Source: Aquificales bacterium (GTDB taxonomy: Bacteria > Aquificota > Aquificia > Aquificales > Aquificaceae). From it: DNA of 58,491 nt. The notes below the pieces were generated by a model. The model searched no databases, was not told the DNA's origin, and was given only the letters and a program-made list of their open reading frames with translations. A program made the position numbers and the translations under genes. Shown here piece after piece: positions 8,703-18,524 of this stretch; position 1 is the first letter of the stretch, and every line of letters begins with the position of its first letter. The stretch is taken from the NCBI GenBank assembly GCA_027037055.1, contig JALWBR010000018.1:37923-96413 (forward strand), given 5' to 3'.

Positions 8703-8708
8703 AATATA
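8703..8708 (-). promoter_or_regulatory. -10-like box just before the herA-type gene
   Basis: TATATT on the minus strand lies 7 bases before the ATG at 8695, which has no SD. This fits a leaderless or near-leaderless transcript. No convincing -35 is visible. Confidence 0.35.
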
Positions 8709-8735
8709 GCATTTAAAAAATAGATAAATACACCG

Positions 8736-8763
8736 TTGAAAATTAACAACAACATACTAAAAT
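8736..8763 (+). promoter_or_regulatory. Possible promoter of the dnaJ operon
   Basis: TTGAAA (8736-8741), a 16-base spacer and TAAAAT (8758-8763). It would give a leader of about 38 bases carrying the GGAGG ribosome site of dnaJ. No HAIR (CTTGAGT) or CIRCE palindrome is visible between 8696 and 8808. Confidence 0.4.
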
Positions 8764-8808
8764 TTATTATATAGATGTTATAAGATAAGTTGAGGAGGTT
8801 AATATAAA

Positions 8809-9960
8809 ATGTCTTCTGGAACGAAAAAGGACTATTATGAAATACTTGAGGTGCCGAGAAACGCCTCCGAGGAAGAAATAAAAAGGGCATACAGGAGGCT
8901 TGCAAGAAAGTATCATCCCGATCTTAATAAAGATCCTTCAGCTCAAGAGAAGTTTAAGGAGATAAACGAAGCATACCAAGTTCTATCCGATCCGGAGAAA
9001 AGAAGGTTATACGATATGTACGGTCATGCTGCATTCCAAGGAGCGGGAGGTCAACAAGGTGGAGAAGGGTACACCACAACGGGTGTAGGCTTCGGTGATA
9101 TAGAGGACCTCCTGAATGAATTTATGAAGGGTTTCGGTTTTGATACCATCTTTGAAAGGGCAACAAGAAGCAGAAAAAGGGAAAGGAGAAGACCTGTAAA
9201 AGGAGAGGATATATATCAAAATGTTGAGATAACACTTGAAGAAGCTTACAAAGGGACAACGGTAACCATACCCGTAAGCAGGGAAGTAAGATGTGAAGTA
9301 TGTAAAGGTTACGGTTATGATCCCTCAAGGGGAGAAAGGGTCTGTCATACTTGCGGAGGATCGGGACAAGTTATTCAAAGAAGTTTTATATTAACAATCT
9401 CCCAAACATGTCCCACATGTCACGGAGAAGGGGCAATAAGGGAACCATGTAGAGTGTGCAGGGGAAGGGGTACAGTATCCAAGAGGGAAGAGATTAAGGT
9501 AAGAATACCGCCGGGAGTTGACGATGGTTCTAAGCTCGTTGTTGAAGGTAAAGGAAATGCGGGTATATACGGTGGACCAGCAGGTAATCTGTACATTATA
9601 GTAAAGGTCAAACCACACAGGATATTTGAAAGAAGGGGTAAGGATCTTTATGTGGATGTAAATATAACTTATCCGGAAGCTGTACTCGGAACCACCCTTG
9701 AGGTACCCACTATTGAAGGTAAAAATATAAAAGTGAACATACCGCCCGGAACCTCTCACGGTTCCACTATAAAGGTTGAGGGATACGGTATGCCTTCACT
9801 TAAAGGAGATAAGAAGGGAGACCTTTATGTTAGGGTAAACATAGACATACCTAAGCTTTCCTTCTTAAACAAAGTGTTTAAAAATGGCAGAAAGATTGAA
9901 AAAATTTTGAAGGAACTTGAGGAGGAACTTCCAAAACCTGAAAGGATCAGAGAGAGGTGA
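8809..9960 (+). CDS. dnaJ: DnaJ-type Hsp40 co-chaperone
   Basis: A 383-residue class I J protein that stimulates DnaK ATPase and binds unfolded clients. The J domain (5-75) has the HPD motif at 36-38. A short Gly-rich linker follows (GGQQGGEG). The zinc-binding domain has four CXXCXGXG repeats, beginning [24 protein letters not shown] and CRVCRGRG. Two beta-barrel client domains complete it. A strong SD (GAGGAGG) precedes the ATG. It is followed after 6 bases by an HspR-type regulator gene, a pairing known in several phyla, so the operon is probably heat-regulated. Confidence 0.95.
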   Translation: MSSGTKKDYYEILEVPRNASEEEIKRAYRRLARKYHPDLNKDPSAQEKFKEINEAYQVLSDPEKRRLYDMYGHAAFQGAGGQQGGEGYTTTGVGFGDIEDLLNEFMKGFGFDTIFERATRSRKRERRRPVKGEDIYQNVEITLEEAYKGTTVTIPVSREVRCEVCKGYGYDPSRGERVCHTCGGSGQVIQRSFILTISQTCPTCHGEGAIREPCRVCRGRGTVSKREEIKVRIPPGVDDGSKLVVEGKGNAGIYGGPAGNLYIIVKVKPHRIFERRGKDLYVDVNITYPEAVLGTTLEVPTIEGKNIKVNIPPGTSHGSTIKVEGYGMPSLKGDKKGDLYVRVNIDIPKLSFLNKVFKNGRKIEKILKELEEELPKPERIRER

Positions 9961-9966
9961 TTTATC

Positions 9967-10380
9967 ATGAAGAAGAGGAAGGGCTTTTATACAATAGGTG
10001 TGGTTGCAAAAATGTATGATATACACCCCCAGACCTTGAGACTGTATGAACGAGAAGGACTATTAAAACCTACAAGAACAGAAGGTAACACGAGGCTCTA
10101 TTCGGAAAAGGATCTTGAAAGGCTTGAATTTATTCTCGCACTGACGAGGGATCTCGGCGTCAATCTTGCGGGTGTTGACATTATTCTGAATATGAAAGAA
10201 CAGATGGAGGAGATGCAGAAACAGATAGACCAACTCGTTGAATTTATACAGAATGAGCTTTCAAAGATTCAAAAGGATGAAAATCCCAATACCATTGTAA
10301 AAGTACAAAAGGCAAAGGTAATCTGTCTTAGCGATATAATAAACAGGAAGAAGGAAAAATCAAAGGAAGGAAACTGGTAG
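9967..10380 (+). CDS. hspR: HspR-type MerR-family heat-shock regulator
   Basis: A 137-residue protein. Residues 1-75 form a MerR winged helix (TIGVVAKMYDIHPQTLRLYE, then LLKPTRTEGNTRLYSEKDL). It then has a coiled-coil helix rich in Glu, Gln and Met (about 80-110). The DIHPQTLRLYEREGLL segment is typical of HspR, which represses chaperone genes and uses DnaK as co-repressor. Position right after dnaJ supports this over other MerR members. It probably regulates its own operon, but I could not find its usual inverted repeat upstream of dnaJ, so the operator may differ or the target may lie elsewhere. Confidence 0.85.
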   Translation: MKKRKGFYTIGVVAKMYDIHPQTLRLYEREGLLKPTRTEGNTRLYSEKDLERLEFILALTRDLGVNLAGVDIILNMKEQMEEMQKQIDQLVEFIQNELSKIQKDENPNTIVKVQKAKVICLSDIINRKKEKSKEGNW

Positions 10381-10387
10381 AAGGCTT

Positions 10388-11635
10388 ATGAAGGAAAGGA
10401 TCCTTGTCCATATATGTTGCGCACCCGATCTGCTTTATTTTCTGAAAAGGCTAAAAGAAGATAATCCGGATAAGGAGATAATAGGCTTCTTTTATGATCC
10501 TAATATACATCCAAAGGAGGAGTATGATCTAAGGCTTACTGAGACAAAAAGGATATGTAAACTGCTCGGGATTGAGCTTATAGAAGGGGAGTACGATGTG
10601 GAAAACTGGCTTGAAGCGATAAAGGGATTGGAAGAGGAACCCGAAAGGGGCAAAAGGTGCCAAGTATGCTTTGATATTAGACTTAAAAGGTCCTTTGAAA
10701 AAGCAAAAGAGCTGAATTGTCAATATGTAACAACAACACTCTTGATGAGTCCCAAGAAGGATATAAATCAGCTGAAATTTTCCGGGGAAAATCTTGAATC
10801 AGAATACGATATAAAGTTTATAGCCCCTGACTACAGGAAAGGGGGAGGCACTCAAGAGATGTTTCGCCTTGCAAAGGACTACGAAATATACATGCAGGAT
10901 TACTGCGGGTGTATATACGGTATGATAAATCAGGGAAAGGACATGGTCGTATATACATCCCGCATAAAAGGAAGAAGACCTGGCTCAAGGGAGGAATTTC
11001 TTTTCATAAAGAGAATAAAATTCCTTGCGGAATCAAGGGAATTGACAACAAAAGAGATACCCTTTCCCTTCCTCGGATGGATACTTTTAAGCGGTAGTCT
11101 TCATGTCAACGATGAACCGGTTGAATCCGTCATAGAACCCTACTCAATGAGCATAAAGGGTATAGTAAAGGGTAAGGTTGAGAGAAAAACTGGTAATGTA
11201 CTGCATCTAAACCGGGGCTTCGTAAGGATAAAACTCAAAGAAAAAGTGGTGGAGGACATACCTGTAACATTTAATGGTTTGATAAATCCGACCTTTGTAG
11301 TTCATTCATCCCTTGAAAGAAAGCTTATGGAAGGTAAGATTAAAGCTACCCTTCAGTCAAGATTTGAAGAGATGAAAAGCATTGTACTTATAATAGGAAG
11401 TGAGAATGCGGAGTATCTTATAGGCGTTCCTGCGGATACTCCATCAACAGGTGAAGGTGTTAAACTTGAAGAAGTGGATGATCTTATAAAGCTTTACCAT
11501 GAAGATATATATAAAGGAAGGTTAGCCATAGTGGTGTTGGGGGCGGAGATAAACGGTAAGTTCGGTTCAAAGGTTTTTGAAAGTACCACGGGCAGAAAGA
11601 TAGACGGTACAATAAAAAGTCTGGTGAATGGATAA
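10388..11635 (+). CDS. queH: Epoxyqueuosine reductase QueH with a C-terminal extension
   Basis: The N-terminal 180 residues match QueH (DUF208), the last enzyme of queuosine synthesis, which reduces epoxyqueuosine in tRNA. Cysteine pairs C10-C11 (HICCAPD), C91-C94 (CQVC) and C173/C175 (DYCGC) supply the cluster and redox ligands. Residues about 185-415 form an extra region of roughly 230 residues that I do not recognise; it has a beta-rich middle and an alpha/beta end (SIVLIIGSENAEYLIGV). It follows hspR by 7 bases, and its end overlaps the exchanger gene by 8 bases. Function of the first domain is well supported; that of the second is unknown. Confidence 0.82.
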   Translation: MKERILVHICCAPDLLYFLKRLKEDNPDKEIIGFFYDPNIHPKEEYDLRLTETKRICKLLGIELIEGEYDVENWLEAIKGLEEEPERGKRCQVCFDIRLKRSFEKAKELNCQYVTTTLLMSPKKDINQLKFSGENLESEYDIKFIAPDYRKGGGTQEMFRLAKDYEIYMQDYCGCIYGMINQGKDMVVYTSRIKGRRPGSREEFLFIKRIKFLAESRELTTKEIPFPFLGWILLSGSLHVNDEPVESVIEPYSMSIKGIVKGKVERKTGNVLHLNRGFVRIKLKEKVVEDIPVTFNGLINPTFVVHSSLERKLMEGKIKATLQSRFEEMKSIVLIIGSENAEYLIGVPADTPSTGEGVKLEEVDDLIKLYHEDIYKGRLAIVVLGAEINGKFGSKVFESTTGRKIDGTIKSLVNG

Positions 11636-12602
11636 AGAATTCCTTATTAACCTTCTAAAATTAACCATAGGTATAGTATTTCTTGTTAAAGGTGCGGATA
11701 TATTCATATCGGGCGCCTTGGGTATAGCTAAGAGGATAGGTATTCCCGACTTTGTTATAGGTTTAACCTTGATAGCTTTCGGTACATCACTTCCAGAACT
11801 TATGGTAAACATCAAAGCAAGCCTTGAAGGTGCTACGGAAATGACGCTCGGTAATGTGGTGGGTTCAAACATAGCAAACATACTGCTCATACTGGGTATA
11901 GCGGGAATAATCAGACCCCTTTCAATCCACAAAACTTTTGTAAAAAAGGAAATACCCCTGAACTTCCTGAGTATACTTGTCCTGTTCGCAATGATAGGAG
12001 ACAAATTCCTTGACAGCACCGCTAAAGCACTCGTATCCCGCTCCGAGGGTCTTGTCCTTATAACCACCTTCATAGGCTATCTCTACTTTCTTGCCGCATT
12101 TATGGAAAAGGAAGAGGTTAACGATGAAGAATTAAAAATGGGTTATATCAAAGGATCCGCTTATGTACTTCTCGGTCTTGCAGGGCTAATACTTGGTTCA
12201 AGATGGTCGGTGGAAGGTGGCATAGGAATGGCACTTGTACTCGGAGTTAGTCAGGCGCTGATAGGGCTTTTCCTTATTGCGGTGGGAACTTCCCTGCCCG
12301 AACTTATAACATCCGCTGTCGCAGCTTATAGGGGCAATTCCGATATAGCCCTCGGTAATGTTGCTGGGTCAAATATATTTAATATCTCCCTCGTACTCGG
12401 TACAAGTTCACTAATCAACCCTATAGTAGTACCAGACAGAATACTGAAGGACATAATTCTTTTAGTAATTGCAACAACTATCCTGCTTATATCAAATTAC
12501 ACGGGAAGGAAATATACGGTTTCAAGATTAGAGGCGACAATTTTCCTCACGGTTTATATATTTTATGCATTATATTCTTGGTACTTTGAGCTTAATTACT
12601 AA
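11628..12602 (+). CDS. CaCA-family cation/Ca2+ exchanger (YrbG-like)
   Basis: A 324-residue inner-membrane protein with about ten hydrophobic helices and the two inverted alpha repeats of the CaCA superfamily: GTSLPEL...GNVVGSNIAN in the first half and GTSLPELITS...GNVAGSNIFN in the second. These acidic and asparagine residues form the ion-binding sites. The family exchanges Na+ or H+ for Ca2+; the coupling ion is not predictable here. It starts inside the end of queH and is followed 12 bases later by the decarboxylase gene, so it belongs to the same plus-strand run. Confidence 0.9.
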   Translation: MDKEFLINLLKLTIGIVFLVKGADIFISGALGIAKRIGIPDFVIGLTLIAFGTSLPELMVNIKASLEGATEMTLGNVVGSNIANILLILGIAGIIRPLSIHKTFVKKEIPLNFLSILVLFAMIGDKFLDSTAKALVSRSEGLVLITTFIGYLYFLAAFMEKEEVNDEELKMGYIKGSAYVLLGLAGLILGSRWSVEGGIGMALVLGVSQALIGLFLIAVGTSLPELITSAVAAYRGNSDIALGNVAGSNIFNISLVLGTSSLINPIVVPDRILKDIILLVIATTILLISNYTGRKYTVSRLEATIFLTVYIFYALYSWYFELNY

Positions 12603-12614
12603 AGGGAGGTTTTT

Positions 12615-13787
12615 ATGAAAACGGGCACCATTGATCATAAGCGGGTTGTTTTCAATTTTTCAAAGAGGCTTTATGAAAACTTTATATCAAAAAGGGAAGG
12701 ATTAAGGGAACTTCTTAAGCCTATGAACACTCCCCTTCTTATCTTGGATACAAAGGGTATAAAGGAGAGATACAGGGAAGCCAAAAGACACTTCAGTGAG
12801 TTTAATATATTTTATGCGGTCAAGGCTAACGATCATCCATCAATACTTAAAGTCCTTTCTGAGGAAGGAGCTGGTTTTGAGATAGCATCCTCCGCGGAGC
12901 TGGAGAAGGTTTTTGAGTATTGTAAAGAACCCACAAGGATAATCTCAAGTAATCCTGTAAAACCTATGGACTTCATCGCCTTTTCTTATCAAAAAGGTAT
13001 TGATCTCTTTGCGGTTGACTCCTTCACTGAGGTAGAAAAAATAGCGGACCTTGCACCGAGGTCGCGCATATATGTAAGACTTGCTGTACCTAATGAGGGA
13101 AGCGATTGGCCCCTTTCGGGAAAATTCGGTGTTGATCCCGAAACCGCCGTTGAGATCCTTGAATACGGAAGGAGTAAAGGCTTAATACCCTACGGCATAA
13201 CCTTTCATGTCGGCTCTCAATGTAACAATCTCAGAAATTGGTTTATAGCTATAAAGCTTTCTTCGGAGGCATGGAGCAGGGCAAGACAGAAGGGCATTAA
13301 GTTGAAACTCTTAAACATAGGAGGGGGCATACCGGTAACATATCTTTACAATGCCCTCTCCATGGAAGATATAGCCTACTATGTAAAAGGCTTATTGAGA
13401 AAATACATGATTGAACAACCTGCTGAACTTCACATGGAACCGGGCAGGGGTCTCGTCGGTGATCAGGGAATTATGATAACAAGGGTCATAGGTAAGGCGG
13501 TGCGGGATGGTACAAGGTGGATTTATGTTGACACGGGAGTATTCAACGGTCTTGCGGAATCCCTCGGAGGTATAAGATATCCCTTTTACTTGGATAGGGA
13601 CGGGGAACTGTACGAGTGGACGGTAGGGGGTATATCCTGTGACAGCATGGACATTATAGCAAGAAATGTACCCTTACCGGAACCCGAGGTGGGAGACTAT
13701 CTGTATATAATGTCCGCAGGTGCTTACACCACCGTATATGCTTCAAACTTTAACGGCTTCCCCGCACCTCAGATCCTAAGTCTATAA
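12615..13787 (+). CDS. PLP-dependent decarboxylase, ornithine decarboxylase-like (fold type III)
   Basis: A 390-residue alanine-racemase-fold decarboxylase. The Schiff-base lysine lies in FYAVKAN (K70). The family motifs FHVGSQ, NIGGGIP, EPGRGLV and GGISCDSMD follow, the last holding the catalytic cysteine contributed to the partner subunit. The pattern is that of ornithine/lysine decarboxylases of group IV and relatives such as carboxynorspermidine decarboxylase, so substrate is open. In thermophiles such enzymes feed polyamine synthesis. A good SD (AAGGGAGG) precedes the ATG. The last 38 bases overlap the convergent PilT-like gene. Confidence 0.85.
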   Translation: MKTGTIDHKRVVFNFSKRLYENFISKREGLRELLKPMNTPLLILDTKGIKERYREAKRHFSEFNIFYAVKANDHPSILKVLSEEGAGFEIASSAELEKVFEYCKEPTRIISSNPVKPMDFIAFSYQKGIDLFAVDSFTEVEKIADLAPRSRIYVRLAVPNEGSDWPLSGKFGVDPETAVEILEYGRSKGLIPYGITFHVGSQCNNLRNWFIAIKLSSEAWSRARQKGIKLKLLNIGGGIPVTYLYNALSMEDIAYYVKGLLRKYMIEQPAELHMEPGRGLVGDQGIMITRVIGKAVRDGTRWIYVDTGVFNGLAESLGGIRYPFYLDRDGELYEWTVGGISCDSMDIIARNVPLPEPEVGDYLYIMSAGAYTTVYASNFNGFPAPQILSL

Positions 13788-14625
13788 TGGAAACACCCAT
13801 CTTTGAATTTTGTGTATAGGAAACCTTTATAACCTTATCCAACACCTTCATAAATTCCTTACAATCCTCCTTAAGGTTCAACTCAAGCATTCTTACCAAG
13901 GCATTCTCATCGGAAACCGCTATGCTCACGAGAACTGGTATGCTGAGTTCCGCTATATGCATCAGGGCTATAAGATCTTCCTTACTGTTTACATCACTCG
14001 CATATATGAGATCCGGATTTATAAGCATAGCATCCTTTATACCTTCCTCAAAATTATCCACATCAATACCCACCTCCCTTTGGATGACTATTGAATTACC
14101 GTGTTTTAGAAGATAGGAGATAGGCCTTTCAATTATATAAATAACTTTCTGCTCTTCCTGATTAATGCTCTTTATTACTGAGTAGGCAAGCAAGTTATTC
14201 TTTATCTGGGATATTCCAACTATAACATATATACCACCCGATCCATTAAATATAACCTTTCTTATTTTCCTAAGATCTTCGGGGTTTTCAAGAATCTTTT
14301 CTGGCTCTGGTATATCAAAGGGTACCCTCGTTATACTTACAACATAACTTCCCCTCTGGGTTATGTAAGCAACCCTGAATCTCCCTATATTCGGAATACC
14401 GAAAGAGAAAAACCCTTCCCTACCCAGGGGACCAAGGGCAACAGGAGTATGGCTCCTTAAAGCAATAAGGGTATCCCTTATATCCTCGGGAGAGAAGGTA
14501 ACATCCATTACCTTCTTAAGGATATTACCAGTCCTTTCCATAGGTGAAGCCTTGGGAGCTATAATAACCTCCGTAAAATCTTGGGTGGAACTCAGATAAT
14601 TGAGAAGCTGGGGAGCATAATTCAT
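13750..14625 (-). CDS. PilT-like protein that has lost the ATP-binding motif
   Basis: This 291-residue protein follows the twitching ATPase PilT over most of its length: FSFGIPNIGRFRVAYITQRG, IERPISY (PilT: IEDPIEY), QREVGIDVDNFEEGI and NPDLIYASDV. At the Walker A site (137-144) it reads GISQIKNN instead of GPTGSGKS. The Walker B acid is shifted and the Asp-box aspartate is replaced. It can hardly hydrolyse ATP, so a structural or regulatory role beside true PilT/PilB is inferred. A strong SD (AAAGGAGGG) precedes the ATG and the frame is intact, so it is not decaying. Confidence 0.72.
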   Translation of the reverse strand: MNYAPQLLNYLSSTQDFTEVIIAPKASPMERTGNILKKVMDVTFSPEDIRDTLIALRSHTPVALGPLGREGFFSFGIPNIGRFRVAYITQRGSYVVSITRVPFDIPEPEKILENPEDLRKIRKVIFNGSGGIYVIVGISQIKNNLLAYSVIKSINQEEQKVIYIIERPISYLLKHGNSIVIQREVGIDVDNFEEGIKDAMLINPDLIYASDVNSKEDLIALMHIAELSIPVLVSIAVSDENALVRMLELNLKEDCKEFMKVLDKVIKVSYTQNSKMGVSIIDLGSEVRGSR

Positions 14626-14700
14626 TTCAGCCCTCCTTTGACCTGCACTGATGATTATTTTACCCCAAGCATTTACAGGTGTGTCCTGCCAGAGTGCGGT

Positions 14701-16190
<1,490 letters not shown>

Positions 16191-16192
16191 TT

Positions 16193-16891
16193 TTACATAT
16201 AAGGTCTGAGGGAAAACTCACCCCCTGCTATTTCCTTTATCCCTTCTGATGTCAACACCCTTAAATACCCTTCCGAAGATATACCCTCCAAAATGCCCAC
16301 GGTAGGAGGCTCCGAGTTAACAATTATCTCCGATCCCTTATAGAGCAACCTTTCTTCAATTTTCTTTCTGATATGTTCAAAACCTTCCTTTTCAAGTACA
16401 AAAAGACTTTTCTCTATAAAGTAGAGACTTTTAAGTAAAACCGTCCTTAAGTTAAAAGATCTTCCCTTAGCAATCTTCATGGATACAGCATCTATATCTT
16501 CCGGAAACCTCTCCTGATTAACATTTATACCCACACCTACAATAAGCCTTTCTCCGGCTTTCTCTATAAGAATACCAGATATCTTTTTCCCCCCGTGATA
16601 TACATCATTGGGCCATTTAACTGCGGTGGATATACCCTCATTTTCCAAAAAAGTAGACACACCATACCCTATAACAAGTGGTAGGCAATCTTGTCTTTTT
16701 ATTTCCTTATACCCCAACAAGAAGCTGAAATATAGTCCGCCCTCCGAAGATACCCACCTTCTGCCGAGCCTTCCTCTCCCCCTTATTTGACGGGATGCAA
16801 CAACCACAGTACCCTTAGGGAAATTAGCCCTTTTTAATAATTCTTGCGTAGATTCGGTCTCCGACAGCCATACAATACTACCCAACTTCAT
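16193..16891 (-). CDS. birA: Biotin-[acetyl-CoA-carboxylase] ligase
   Basis: A 232-residue biotin protein ligase that makes biotinyl-AMP and transfers biotin to carrier lysines. The motifs ESTQELL, GRGRLGRRWVSSEGGLYFS and VKWPNDV-(Y)HGGKKISGILIE form the biotin and ATP site. There is no N-terminal helix-turn-helix, so it is a pure enzyme and not the BirA repressor. A likely substrate in this window is the PycB/CfiA-type subunit with its AMKM motif near 24.15 kb. The ATG at 16891 lacks an SD and has TATGAT 8 bases upstream. Confidence 0.94.
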   Translation of the reverse strand: MKLGSIVWLSETESTQELLKRANFPKGTVVVASRQIRGRGRLGRRWVSSEGGLYFSFLLGYKEIKRQDCLPLVIGYGVSTFLENEGISTAVKWPNDVYHGGKKISGILIEKAGERLIVGVGINVNQERFPEDIDAVSMKIAKGRSFNLRTVLLKSLYFIEKSLFVLEKEGFEHIRKKIEERLLYKGSEIIVNSEPPTVGILEGISSEGYLRVLTSEGIKEIAGGEFSLRPYM

Positions 16892-16899
16892 GTTATATA

Positions 16900-16905
16900 A
16901 TCATA
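16900..16905 (-). promoter_or_regulatory. -10-like box just before birA
   Basis: TATGAT on the minus strand lies 8 bases before the birA ATG, which has no SD. This fits a leaderless start. No clear -35. Confidence 0.35.
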
Positions 16906-16924
16906 ATTAAAGGAGGATAAAAAG

Positions 16925-17134
16925 ATGGAAAAGAACATGGCTGGTTGGGACAGAACCCTTAGGGTTGTTCTTGCGGTGATATTCTTGGCATTAGCCTTCT
17001 CCCAAGGAGGGGCATGGTGGATACTTGGTATTTTGGGTATCATCTTTTTAATAACATCCCTTGTGGGATTCTGTCCTCTGTATAAGATAGTGGGACTAAA
17101 GACAAATAAGGAGGAAGGAACCACCTCCTCTTGA
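16925..17134 (+). CDS. Small DUF2892-type membrane protein
   Basis: A 69-residue protein with two hydrophobic helices (about 12-30 and 31-49). It has the family pattern MAGWDRTLRVVLAV at the start and GFCPLYKIVGLKT after the second helix, the GxCPLY element of the DUF2892/YgaP transmembrane domain. That domain is often linked to rhodanese-type sulfur proteins, but none adjoins here. A strong SD (AAAGGAGGAT) precedes the ATG. Its stop overlaps the TTG start of ruvX, so it heads that operon. Function unknown. Confidence 0.75.
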   Translation: MEKNMAGWDRTLRVVLAVIFLALAFSQGGAWWILGILGIIFLITSLVGFCPLYKIVGLKTNKEEGTTSS

Positions 17135-17529
17135 AGATACTGGCTATAGATTATGGAACAAAAAGGGTGGGGGTTGCCATAGGAGACAGCGAGCTTAAAA
17201 TAGCAAAGCCTTTGTGTGTGTTAAAAAATGACAAGCATGTTTTAGATCATATTAAAAGACTTATCAAAGAATATTCTATAGAAAGGATTGTTATAGGGAA
17301 CCCCCTGAAACCTTCGGGGGGTAAAAGTAAGATGTCCGAAGCTGTAGAGGAATTCGCGGATTATCTGAGGAAGGAGATGAAAGGTATTGATATAATTCTA
17401 TGGGATGAAAGGTATACATCGGAGGAGGCGGAAGAGTACCTTAGGGGTTTGTCTCCCAAAAAGAAGAGGGAGTTAAAGGATAAGATAAGTGCATTCATAA
17501 TACTTAAAGACTATATGGGGGCAATATGA
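17131..17529 (+). CDS. ruvX: RuvX/YqgF-type Holliday-junction resolvase-like nuclease
   Basis: A 132-residue RNase H-fold protein with the opening LAIDYGTKRVGVAIGD (metal-binding Asp), VIGNPLKPSGG in the middle and DERYTSEEAEEYL near the end. Family members process the 5' end of 16S pre-rRNA, and some resolve junctions. It starts with TTG at 17131, inside the stop of the upstream gene and preceded by GGAGGAAGGAA. Its stop overlaps the mltG start. Length and motifs are normal. Confidence 0.93.
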   Translation: MKILAIDYGTKRVGVAIGDSELKIAKPLCVLKNDKHVLDHIKRLIKEYSIERIVIGNPLKPSGGKSKMSEAVEEFADYLRKEMKGIDIILWDERYTSEEAEEYLRGLSPKKKRELKDKISAFIILKDYMGAI

Positions 17530-18524
17530 TGGGGAAGAAGGGCAAGCTTTTGACAGCAGTGGGGGTTTTAGTTTTTTTATTAATATCTTTTCTTTTCACA
17601 CCCGTTTATATCAGAGACAGTGTTCTCGTTGACATCCCTTACGGTACAAGCACCTGGAAAATATCATATATTCTCTACGAAAAGGGCGTTATAAGGAATC
17701 CCCTTTCCTTTATACTTTTACACGCAATCAAAAAGGAAAAGCTTGAAGCTGGAGAATACGAGTTTACTGGTTATGTAAGTGTATGGGAAGCCTACGGGAA
17801 AATCGCACGGGGTGAGCATAAACTTTACAGAATAGTAATACCCGAAGGGTCGGACATATACGATATAGCAAATATACTTGAGGAAAAGGGTATATGCAAA
17901 GGTGAAGATTTTATAAAATATGCAACCTCATACGAGGTTGTCAGAAAATACGGTATATATTCCCATTCAATGGAAGGCTTCCTTTTCCCCGATACCTACT
18001 ATTTTTCAAAAAATACCCACCCTTTAAAGATAATTGATGTTATGTTTACAAACTTTATGGAAAAGACCGCGAGCCTCAGACCGCTCCTTAAGGAAAAGGG
18101 ATTAAGCCTTGAAACATGGGTAATAATAGCCTCAATGATTGAAAAGGAAACATACAGAGACAGGGAAAGGCCTCTTATATCAGCTGTTATATACAACCGT
18201 TTGAAGAGAAAGATGAAACTACAGATAGACCCGACCGTTATTTATGCACTGAAAAGAAACGGGAAATGGAGGGGTGTACTTCTAAGATCAGACATGGATA
18301 TAGATGACCCTTACAACACATACAAATACTTCGGTCTGCCTCCCTCACCTATAGCCAACCCGGGTCTTGCCTCCCTTGAGGCTGCTCTTAATCCCGCACC
18401 TGTCAATTATCTCTACTTTGTTGCAACACCAGGTGGAAGGCATGTATTCAGCTCTTCCTACAGAAAACATGTTAACCATATAATTAAGATAAGGAAGTAT
18501 AAAAAGAGGCAAAGATCCTCCTGA
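17526..18524 (+). CDS. mltG: Endolytic murein transglycosylase MltG (YceG-like)
   Basis: A 332-residue protein anchored in the inner membrane by one N-terminal helix (about 8-26), with its active domain in the periplasm. It cuts nascent glycan strands. The LysM-like N-terminal part is followed by GFLFPDTYYF and the catalytic region IASMIEKETYRDRERPLISA...YNRL, with the conserved glutamate in IEKE. The final part has LPPSPIANPGLASLEAALNP. Its ATG overlaps the ruvX stop by 4 bases, a common pairing. The last 41 bases overlap the convergent selU gene. Confidence 0.95.
   Translation: MMGKKGKLLTAVGVLVFLLISFLFTPVYIRDSVLVDIPYGTSTWKISYILYEKGVIRNPLSFILLHAIKKEKLEAGEYEFTGYVSVWEAYGKIARGEHKLYRIVIPEGSDIYDIANILEEKGICKGEDFIKYATSYEVVRKYGIYSHSMEGFLFPDTYYFSKNTHPLKIIDVMFTNFMEKTASLRPLLKEKGLSLETWVIIASMIEKETYRDRERPLISAVIYNRLKRKMKLQIDPTVIYALKRNGKWRGVLLRSDMDIDDPYNTYKYFGLPPSPIANPGLASLEAALNPAPVNYLYFVATPGGRHVFSSSYRKHVNHIIKIRKYKKRQRSS

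Noticed and set aside
8696-8808. HAIR or CIRCE operator before dnaJ
   Set aside because: No CTTGAGT-N7-ACTCAAG or CIRCE palindrome is present; the TTGAGG seen is part of the ribosome site.
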